Positions 27,101 through 36,800 of a stretch of 64,000 bases of DNA are shown piece after piece. The notes below the pieces were generated by a model that saw nothing but the letters and a program-made list of their open reading frames with translations, was not told where the DNA came from and did no database searches. The position numbers were made by a program, and so were the translations under genes. The stretch's first letter is position 1, and each line of letters begins with the position of its first letter. Source of the DNA: Axinella damicornis (taxonomy: Eukaryota > Porifera > Demospongiae > Axinellida > Axinellidae); contig OZ007509.1 in NCBI GenBank assembly GCA_963931865.1, positions 16,212,627-16,276,626 of the forward strand. Reading direction: 5' to 3'.

Positions 27101-30100
27101 GGAATGAGGCTAGGAGGACAGGGTCCTGGGAATGAGGCTAGGAGGACAGGGTCCTGGGAATGAGGCTAGGAGGACAGGGTCCTGGGAATGAGGCTAGGAG
27201 GACAGGGTCCTGGGAATGAGGCTAGGAGGACAGGGTCCTGGGAATGAGGCTAGGAGGACAGGGTCCTGGGAACGAGGCTAGGAGGACAGGGTCCTGGGAA
27301 CGAGGCTAGGAGGACAGGGTCCTGGGAACGAGGCTAGGAGGACAGGGTCCTGGGAACGAGGCTAGGAGGACAGGGTCCTGGGAACGAGGCTAGGAGGACA
27401 GGGTCCTGGGAACGAGGCTAGGAGGACAGGGTCCTGGGAATGAGGCTAGGAGGACAGGGTCCTGGGAATGAGGCTAGGAGGACAGGGTCCTGGGAATGAG
27501 GCTAGGAGGACAGGGTCCTGGGAATGAGGCTAGGAGGACAGGGTCCTGGGAATGAGGCTAGGAGGACAGGGTCCTGGGAATGAGGCTAGGAGGACAGGGT
27601 CCTGGGAATGAGGCTAGGAGGACAGGGTCCTGGGAATGAGGCTAGGAGGACAGGGTCCTGGGAATGAGGCTAGGAGGACAGGGTCCTGGGAATGAGGCTA
27701 GGAGGACAGGGTCCTGGGAATGAGGCTAGGAAGACAGGGTCCTGGGAATGAGGCTAGGAGGACAGGGTCCTGGGAATGAGGCTAGGAGGACAGTAAACAC
27801 TTTGCCTCCAGCACCAGGCAGTGTAACCTTTGCACCAAAGGGGAGGGGAAGGAGGAGGAGGGGAAAGTGGAAGGAGGGGAGGGTGATGGCTATATAACTG
27901 CATGGAGAACATATATTAATTACCCTACACCCCGCCCCCAACCTGAGAGAGAGAAGTAGGTTTAGCTTGATAGACTACCATGCTGTATAAGGTGTAGCTT
28001 GAAAAGTGTTGACAAGGCCGACTATGACTCCTACCGGGAACTTGTGCCTCTACAAACACATCCTTTATATGATACGTAGTGACTGAATCTACCTTTTCGT
28101 GGTAAATCACTGCTCTAAAACCATTGTACCCCGATTATTAATGTTGCATGATACTCTGATAACTGATATTCGAGAACCAAATTATATATATCTGCCAATA
28201 GGCAATCCACCAATCCAATACGAACCTTTGTCCAAAATTTCTACCTTTCAGCACACGTTTAATTTTACATACAAGCTTCTCATTATATACAATTTGTAAC
28301 ATTGCCAATATCCGATATCCGATCTGATTACCGGTGCATCTGAAAAGATTATGGATTATTTGAGAGATGGAAAGTAGTTAATGCTTAACCTGCCATAACA
28401 TTAATGCAATAAGAGCAGGTGATCATTAATGTTGAAATTTGATCTTAGAAAACAAATCACTACAGGGCTAAATTCTTTCTTGAAGTGCTTCAAATGCAGC
28501 TGTCTGTCTCCACTTAATTTCCGACCTACAGGCATTCCCCAGGAGCAAATCCTCGAGAGTTTCGGTAGCTATTTCTTTGAGACAATCAAGAAGTCCGGCC
28601 ACAGCATCATGCTGCGGACCCTGGGCCACAATCTGCACGGGTTCCTGGTGAACTTGGATTCCCTTCACGACCATCTTTCTGTCACTTACACTGAAATGCA
28701 AGCGCCCTCGTTTCGCTGCGAGAAAACTGGCAGGGGGTTGATATTGCATTACTACTCCATAAGAGAAGGGCTGCACACCATTGTGACTGGCATCGTGAAG
28801 GCGGTGGCACGCGAGTACTTCCGGCTGGACGTTGACATCAAGGTGGAGAAATACGAACTGACAGAAGAGCGGTTGTCCCATCACTATGTGCTCAGGATTG
28901 ACGTGAAGGATGCAAAAAGAAATGACTTGGAACGTAAGGAACATAACTAAAATCCAGCTATACGTTGCCGTGGTAATGCAACACCCTAGCTGTAAGCATG
29001 GTCACCACCATACGGATATGCCGCATTTCAGACAAAGTACCAGTAAATCAGATCAATGATGCTAGCATCTGGAAGCATACCAACCATAATTATGCTAGCT
29101 GAGACACCACCTACACAGTCCAAGAATTAAACTGGCCTTATGGATTAGACATCTTGCGATTCGTTGTTAAGTAAGCTTTTACTGATCACACTATTCTTCA
29201 AACGTGATAACGATAATAAAATTTGTAGTGGAATTGAGACAATTTTATGAACTTCTTTGAACTTGACCCCCACCCTGAGGTGCAGCCTATACGTGTGTGC
29301 TTACTAATGAATACAAGGTGTTGTCATTGCCATAGCAACAGAAGCATAGATAACTGATTCAGCAAAAATTTGTAATTTTTACATGTAATCTTGCCAAATA
29401 CCTCGCCCTCCTACACATTGTGTATTCCTTGACAAGATTTGGCATCCATTATCTTTCTAACTGTAGCATACCACCACGTGTACCTCCCTCCCTCCCTCCT
29501 TCCGTCCCTCCCTCCCTCCCTCCCTCCCTCCCTCCCTCCCTCCCTCCCTCCCTCCTTCCCATTTGTTCATCCCTTCTGTCCGTCCATCCTTCCCTCCCTC
29601 CATCCCTCCCTCCCTCCCTCTCTCCCTCCCTCCCTCTCTCCCTCCTTCTGTCCGTCCGTCCCTCTCTCCTTCCTTCCCTCCCTCCCTCCCTCCCCTCTGT
29701 GTGTCTGTCCCTCCCCTTCCCTCCCTCCTTCCTTCCCTCCCTCCCTCCCTCCCTCCCTCCCTCCCTCCCTCCCTCCCTCCCTCCCTCCCTCCCTCCCTCC
29801 CTCCCTCCCTCCCTCCCTCCCTCCTTCCCTCTTTTCCTCCCTCCTCCCTCCTTCCGTCTCTCCCTGTACAGGCCTAACAGGTGAGTCCACTACAAGTCTC
29901 CCAGCTGTCGACATCCTCCCCACTGTGGAAAGTGAGGTAGAGCTGCAAATTGAACCACCCACTCTCTTCTACCTTCAACCCCCTCCGTCTGGCTGTCCAG
30001 AAAGCAACCGGTCAGACAGCACTGGGCAGATAATTTCGATTGACTCCTACAACGAGGAAGAAGTGGACCATATCTGCCCGATACTCAGCCCCGACGTCGA

Positions 30101-31476
30101 AGACTATGACGCGCTGAGAGAACATTTAGCCCAGATAGGCCTCCCAAAGAGGGGTAGTTTGCAGGGCAGTTTGCATGCCCGCCTTCCTTACCCCCTCCTC
30201 CCCTCCCTCCCCGGCTCACAAGCTGTGTCAAGAAGAGGAAGCTATTTCATCACTGAGCTTGACAACTGGCCCATCACGCCCTACCTCTTCCAAAACAGCT
30301 TTCCCTTTCACGTCATTTTTGACAAGGACCTCATTATCCGACACATGGGTGTGTCCCTCTCCCGCCTGTTCCCTCGTGCCATTGGCAACGAGACAAAACT
30401 TGGCAATTTGTTTGAATTGATCAGACCGTCAGTACCGCTCACTTACCCGAACATCCGCAGTGCCATCCACAATGTATTCATTCTTCAGACCATAAAGTCC
30501 ACCACGGTTCACAAACACAATGTCCCCAACAGGAAAGCACTGCAGTTCCGAGGGCAGATGGTTCCAACGTCACCCCGCGATGGTGCACCCGTTCTCTTCC
30601 TCGGCTCTCCCCGTATTAGCAGTATCGAGGAGCTAGAGCTGCAAGGGCTGTACTTGAGCGACATTCCGATCCATGATGCCACTCGAGACCTTATTCTCCT
30701 GAACAAACACTTCCAGGTTGAGGTGAGCATTGCCAGAGAGTTGGAGGAGACGAAAGAGGCGCTCTTTAAAGAAAAGACAAAAGTGGTTGAGGAAAAGGCC
30801 CGGGCCGACAATCTGCTTCATGCAATGCTTCCACAATCAATTGCTGCGGAGCTAATAACCGGTGTAGATGTGAGCGCGACAGAACACCAAGCCGTGACAA
30901 TCCTGTTCAGTGACATCAAAGGGTTCACTCTCATCTGCAAGGGCTGTCAGCCGATGGAGGTGGTGGGGATGTTGAACCAGTTGTACACCCTCTTCGACAG
31001 CCTCATCGAGAAGCACAAGGTGTACAAGGTGAGACGGATACATCGTCCCTCATCCTTAGCTATAGCCTTGTTCCCAGGCTGCATGGGAGAAGAGAAGGAC
31101 AGAGGACAACTCATTCACAAGGCTTAGCTCATGTATGAAATGAATGTGCTTGGAGCACCATGTTACTTACTTACTTCCTGTCTATCTTACGTACCGTAAT
31201 GCACGCACAGGTGGAGACCATTGGGGATGCGTACATGGTGGCAGCTGGTTTGCTGGAGACATCGCAGAACCACGCAGAGGCGGTGACCAACATGGCGTTT
31301 GACATGAGGGAGGAGGCCGGGAAGGTGACCAAGCCCACCAGCGACGACGCTCTGCAGGTGATTGTGGAGTTAACTCTTTGGCGACTAGAATTTGAAGTCA
31401 TATGACATCAGATGTAGACTAGGCCATGTACTCAGTGTAGTACTGTTGTCCGAGAAGTTGTGAAGATCTCCACTAA

Positions 31477-31540
<64 letters not shown>

Positions 31541-32834
31541 ATATAGATCCGCATTGGCATCCACACAGGTGCGGTGGTGGCCGGTGTGGTGGGGAAGAAG
31601 ATGCCACGCTACTGTCTGTTTGGAGACACCGTCAACACTGCCTCCAGAATGGAGTCTCACGGGGAAACAGGCTATGTGCACATCAGCGCGTCCACATACA
31701 GGTGAGTAGGTTAGGTAGCAGACATCTAGTTCAGTGGTGTGGGAACCATGGCTGGGGTAAACAGGGGCTGCCATCCCGTGAAAATTTCCGCAGTTGAAAA
31801 CTAGTAAGGTATGTCAACAAGACGCAGAGACGTACGGCAAGAAAAACTGTGAGATGAAATGAAAGGCGCAAGAATATGATGGTGCAGAGATGGATCGCTG
31901 CATATAAAATTATATCAATGCAGTGAGATGGTACGAGAGCACAGCCAAAATAATTATAGGTTCAGCGCTTCTTGTAGAAAACGTTTCACTGCTGTTGTGG
32001 CTTCTGTTCCCAGTCCTACTTCCTCCTTCCAAGAACATCTTTCTACACCACTGAAGTTAGGACTGCAAATTGGGTTAGCTAAAATGATAATCCCTCCCTC
32101 CCTCTTTCCCTCTCCTCCCGTTATCCAGTATGCTAAAAGGCAAGCCCTATGCATTCTACAGCCGGGGCAAGATCCGGGTAAAGGGACTGGGGTTACGACA
32201 GACCTACTTTGTGGAGCCAGTCAGTGACCATGATGGTACAACACACATCATGGTACAACCGGAAGACCAGGACTCAGACTCAGACGGCGTAGGGACGGGA
32301 CTTGATCCCAAACTGCGCAATCCCTCCTTCATTAGGTTCAACCAGCTGACTGTGGTCAAGCCAAGCTCACCCTCCTTGGTCCGAATGGACAGCAACCCTT
32401 TCCATAGTTCTGGGTGGTCCCAGCAAGGGAGAAGCACAAGTCCACTGGACATGGTGAAGCCACAGAGGAACGAGAGTACATTGAGCGCGCCTGACCCCTC
32501 TTCACCAATCTTCAAAGTTGGTAGTGGACAGCTGCAACACGATCCAAGGTCGACCATTCCGCCTGTGAACGGACGGGTTTCTATGGCGTCAAACAACTCT
32601 TCATTATTTATTGTTCACAGAGCTTCAAGAGAAAACTTGAGCTTGCCTGAGGAAAGCCAACCTGGAGTGGCGCAGTCATGTGAAAAATTGAGCTTGCCTG
32701 AGGCAAGCCAACCTGGAGTGGCGCAGTCACACACAGCACAGAGCACACCAAGGAGAACCGGAGAGGACGTGGACACTGGGAAACAGTCAAAACAGAAGTC
32801 CAAGAGGCGTCGTAGCAAGTGCAGAATCAGCTGA
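24194..32834 (+). CDS. GUCY1B: Soluble guanylate cyclase beta-type subunit with CaaX-like tail, complete
   Basis: Eight exons: 24194-24196 (ATG only), 24617-24690, 26713-26813, 28532-28933, 29872-31028, 31211-31357, 31547-31701, 32129-32834 (914 aa). The family makes cGMP from GTP when NO binds haem. Domains: H-NOX (1 to ~185) starting [20 protein letters not shown], with the proximal haem ligand His105 (DSLHDHL), Pro118, Cys122 and the Y133-x-S-x-R137 haem-carboxylate motif; a Pro/Ser-rich linker of about 130 residues; HNOBA/PAS-like (~325-470) with [11 protein letters not shown] and [15 protein letters not shown]; a short coiled coil (~475-510); and the cyclase domain (~530-700). Metal Asp541 and Asp585, base-recognition Glu581 and Cys651, and Asn658 and Arg662 are all present. 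The 210-residue tail is low-complexity with a duplicated [14 protein letters not shown], and ends [10 protein letters not shown]. The tail and residue set recall vertebrate beta2 (GUCY1B2). Confidence 0.93.
24845..24895 (+). repeat. Possible tRNA-like/SINE fragment
   Basis: GTTAGGCACAGGTTCGACTC contains a B-box-like GGTTCGACTC. A related GCTAGGCACAGGTTCGACTA occurs near 5707, suggesting a dispersed short repeat. No A box or full cloverleaf is visible. Confidence 0.35.
25736..25825. mobile_element. TAGCCTC fold-back MITE
   Basis: The left end TAGCCTCATTCCCAGGC and right end CCTGGGAACAAGGCTA pair, as do the inner CATGCCCAGCTTTTGTTGCT and GAAAGCTGAGCATG. Located in cyclase intron 2. A degraded relative starts at about 26041 (TAGCCTCGTTCCCTGGC). 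Confidence 0.75.
26615..26697. repeat. (CCCCTCC)n pyrimidine tract
   Basis: A C/T-only tract directly upstream of the acceptor of cyclase exon 3 (26713), acting as an extended polypyrimidine tract. Confidence 0.9.
27018..27795. repeat. 28-bp minisatellite derived from a TAGCCTCG MITE arm
   Basis: Begins with a short hairpin (TAGCCTCGTTCCCAGGC ... GTCCTGGGAATGAGGCTA). About 27 head-to-tail copies of a 28-bp unit follow, containing GACAGGGTCCTGGGAATGAG and GCTAGGAG. The unit is the right MITE arm plus GGAGGACAG. Six consecutive copies (about 27268-27420) carry GGGAACGAGG and the others GGGAATGAGG; one copy near 27730 has AGGAAGACAG. Located in cyclase intron 3. Confidence 0.95.
29484..29862. 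repeat. (CCCT)n microsatellite
   Basis: A CCTCC/TCCC tract of about 380 bp ending at the acceptor of cyclase exon 5 (29872). The long Pro-Ser-Leu open frames over it on the plus strand, and Gly-Glu-Arg frames on the minus strand, are compositional and not coding. Confidence 0.95.
31482..31536. repeat. (AC)n microsatellite
   Basis: An AC run 10 bases upstream of the acceptor of cyclase exon 7 (31547). Confidence 0.95.
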
Positions 32835-33056
32835 TCGAGTCCTGTACGTTTCAGTGAATCTCAAATAATTTATAATGGTATGACATGCAATATATTCTTT
32901 GATGTCATCAGTCCTACTTGTCACTGCAAATCTTTGCTATTTTTTTACACTCCATGTTCAGTTTTTGTCTGTCACATGTTGACGTATGTCCAGCAGTAGC
33001 ATTATTTATGACTGTCAACACTATTGTTGAATAATTATATTCTTCTTCACTGACTA

Positions 33057-33062
33057 AATAAA
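33057..33062 (+). terminator. Poly(A) signal AATAAA, guanylate cyclase
   Basis: A canonical AATAAA about 220 bp past the cyclase stop codon, in an A/T-rich 3' UTR. It is the first plus-strand AATAAA after the stop and the likely cleavage signal. The stop codon of the convergent giant gene is only about 145 bp further on. Confidence 0.7.
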
Positions 33063-33207
33063 TGTTATATATAAATTAAATGTTTCCTGCCAACTACAAA
33101 CTTTTTCTTGGGAAGAACTAACTCTAAAAGCTATAATATTTTCTACTGAGTGTGTTTATAACAAAGTTCATATCTCAGTTCAGTTCTGGGGTCAGTCTGG
33201 AATAGGG

Positions 33208-33854
33208 TCAGGGTAAGGTTGGTTGCTGGTGCCGCCTCCTGATGGCCCAGATTGCCATGGCAACTACAATGGCAATTACAGCAAAGGCAGTTGCAACAGC
33301 CAGCCAGTGCAGCCCAAACCAAGACGAAGTAGTGTCAGCATTGGCATGAGGTTCTGCCTCAAGGAAATCCAGGGTCCTTTGGTTGTCAATTTCATGGAAA
33401 GATAGCAGGTGGCGGAGAGGAGCTCGTTCCCTTGTGGTTCGGCGACGTCGTCGCATCATCCCCTGAGTGATCTCAATCACAGCTGTGGTTGTATTGTAGC
33501 CATCAAACACCTCCAGCCGTATGACATCCACGTTGATGTTGAGGGCACGGTTCAGGTAGACAACTTGTCGGAGTACCATCTGGAAGTCAGCTGGCGACGC
33601 TGGACCGAAGATAGTGAGAGTGCGTGCGGTTTCATCAAAGATGGTCCTGTCAGTGTCGGCCGTGAGTGACTCAAGACATTGCAGGACACAGGCAGAGAAC
33701 ATGGCAGGGGCGGTAGAGGGGAGGAACACGGCCCCCGTCATCCTGCCACCAAAGTTGAGGTCATAGCTGCTGTTGGCAATGCTGCGAGCACCAAGGACAA
33801 ATTCTGCATTGGAACTGGGGTTGGGTCCCTCAATGTCAAAGGTCAAAGGTAAAC
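33208..33854 (-). other. Giant protein, last exon: LamG end, R5 site, membrane segment, tail
   Basis: Starts after a TAATTCAG acceptor in phase 1 (GLPLTFDIEGPNPS) and completes the third LamG-like domain (EFVLGARS, GRMTGAVFLPS, ACVLQC). A final half-repeat (FDETARTLTIFGPASPADF ... VFDGYNTTTAVIEI) comes next. Then follow MMRRRRRTTRERAPL (33421-33463), about 40 residues of spacer, the membrane helix and a tail of about 10 residues ending at TGA 33208-33210. Confidence 0.88.
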
Positions 33855-36800
33855 CTGAATTAGTGAGTGTGTTTGTGAGAGGAATTGGCATAGGTGAAGG
33901 GTCACATGAATCTGTGTAGGGTCACATGATCCAGTTAGGGCCTAGGAACGAGGTGTGAGGCTGGGATTTGTACTACTGTGATCAGAATGAATGGAAATTT
34001 CAAACAATGTTGCAGGTTGAAATTTGACCCAAAATCACGAAAATGCGTAGAGACCTTGTGATTTCAAAACTATTTTTGGGACATCACTTGAAGGTTCTTT
34101 TCATGCTGATCCAATGGCACAATAACAAGCTTCATCGTACGACATGTCTTCCTTCAGACAATGGATATACGGAGTAGGAATTAAGCAAAACACTTGAGCT
34201 ACGTAAGTACTATGCTAGCTATCTTGGGCTAGGAAGGAGCTGCGATGCTGCATGGGATTTGCACCATTTGTGATCAGCATGAAATGAACTTTCAAATGAT
34301 GCCTCATAGTACCTAGTGCAACGTTCCCTATACGCAATACCAATTTTGGTTCATTGGTCCATTCTTGCCAAAAAAATGGCACATCATGCAGTCGCCCTAA
34401 AGAGCAGGAGTGCTGCTTCTGGTTTAATTCCAAACTTGGCACAGAAACATGCTAACCAGAAGTCTCGAACATGAGAACTTTAAACCACATCTCGTATTCT
34501 CAAGCTAATCAGGTTTAATCCAACCTCAAGTAATTCATTTATAGTTTCATTCCTATACCACCAGCTGGTGTTACTGCCTCATTCCCATACCACCTCCATA
34601 CCACCAACAGGTGTTACACTCTTAGTGAAACATTGCATTTGCTGGATATCTGATCTTGAGAATCAGGAATGCATTTATCGGGATGTCAAAATTAAACATG
34701 GCTCACCGAACACATCTCCAATGAATGCTTGTTCCTTGTAAACCACGGCCACACTGAGCATGGGAACTCCATCCACTACACACAACAGAGTCCGGGCCGA
34801 GTACTGCAACATCACAAAGTGATAGCTGCCATCGGCAAGGAAGGTCGAGAGCTGAAAGTTGACGCGCACCTGGGCCTCTAGACCATAGAGGCCTGCCCGC
34901 TTCATGGTGACAATGAGCTGGTTCGCATCAGCATCATAGAAGAGGGCAAAATACCTCTCAGTTCCGTTTGGAGAGCCATAATAAACTACGTAGCCAGATT
35001 GTTCCGGTTGGATCCATAGGGCAAATGTGAAGTTTGTGATGAGACCTTCAAAAGCACTGAAGTCTGTATCCACTCGGGTGTAGCCGGCTTGGTATGTGTT
35101 GTACAGCACACGGTTGTTGAATGGATCTTCAGTGAGTGTGGCACCACTGCTCGAGCCGTTGTTAGCAAGCAGGTCGATGAAGGATGTGAGCCCACAGACC
35201 ATGCTCATCTTACTTATGACGTTGTGCTCATCCACACATGCCCGGCCGGTGAATGGAGACGTAACGAGAGGAGTTTCCCCCACAACAGTGATTATGGCGT
35301 ATTCTATGAAGCCCACACTGTCAGGGTCGGTGATGGTGACACTGGGGAAAAGGTTGGCAGGGACGCCAGTGTATATAGTGAGGTTGTTTAGGCCACCAAC
35401 CATCGGTGCAACATCGTTCTGATCCAGAACCGTAATACGGACGGTAGAAGTGCCAGTTCGTGCTGGGGGGAGGTCATCAATGGCATACACTTCAAACTCA
35501 ATAAGTGGCTCTACCTCTCGGTCTAGCATCCTGTCCAGAGAAAGTGATCCACTCAACGGATCAATACTGACCCCGACACCAGGCTCTATGGCATAGGTGA
35601 TCACAGTCCCCCCACTCTCCACACTGGCAGACACCTGCAGGAAATCTTCCTCCACAACCCCTTCTGGGAGGGACACATCATAGACCCCATCCGAGGTGTT
35701 GGTGCTGAACATGGGGCTACTTGCAAGTGACACACTGATGTTGGCTTGATTGCTTACCTCATCCCCCTCATCAAACACAACGATCACAACTGTGCGAATC
35801 TCAGCTGGCTGGATTACCGGTTGTCCTGCAACATAGAGGATCGTTGCAAGAGCCTCTGAAACAGGTACGCTAGAACCGTTATTCTCCAGTACAAACACGT
35901 TCAAGCTTCTCTGTGCAAAGGTGTACCCAGATATGGGGGTCCAGCTCAAACTCTCATTTGATCCTGTGGGGATGTTAGTGACGGTGAGCTCAGCACTGAC
36001 TACCATGTCATTCAAGTCTGGGTCGGTGATATTGACTGTTGCCTGCACTAACACTGTGTCCACAACCTGGCTCCCAACCACAGCTGGGTTCAGGGGACTG
36101 AGAACGATAGACGGCGGTTCGTTTGTGTTGGTAATCAACACAGAGACGTCGGTGGTTCCCGTGTTCAGTCCGTCACTCGCGGTAACGGTGAAGTTGTAAG
36201 CTGGGACACTCTCGAAGTCAAGCAGGCCTGTGGTGACAAGGATGACCACACTGCTGTCGCTGGTGGTCTCTAGCGTGAAGGGTACTGGTTCCGAGGAAGT
36301 GAGACTGAATGTGAACGACACCGGCTGTAACCCCCGGTCCACGTCATCCACATGCAGTGACTGGACTGTAGTCCCAATCGGTGAATTCTCAACTATATTG
36401 AAAGTGTACTCTGCATTGTCAAACACTGGCGGGTTATCGTTGCGGTCTTGTACAACAATTGTCAGTACAACTACTGGGCACCCTGCGGTGTCCTCTCGGA
36501 AGTCACACACCGAAACAGAGATCGTTCTGTTGAGTAATGTCGGCTCGTCTGCGGTGTTAATGTATGTTATTCTTCTCAGGATGGTCACAAAGTTTGCAAG
36601 GAGATCCTCACTGAAGAAGAGAGCTCGACTCGTGCGAACTCCATCACTCAGTACATTGTTGTCCACCCCGCTGTTCAACTCAACATTCATACTCGCCAAT
36701 CTGCGATTGTCTGCATCTGTTATGTTAGCGTCAGGAGCAATCGCAAGAGGGCCGTCTCCGTCAGTGAAGAAGAGTGTGGTGGCTCCAAGGCTGATCTCAG

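Noticed and set aside
27018..27795. CRISPR-like regular repeat array
   Set aside because: Units are directly adjacent with no unique spacers, in an intron of an animal gene. It is a minisatellite.
29420..29884. Long Pro-Ser-Leu open frames (and Gly-Glu-Arg on the other strand)
   Set aside because: Made by the (CCCT)n microsatellite. The cyclase exon starts only after the acceptor at 29871.
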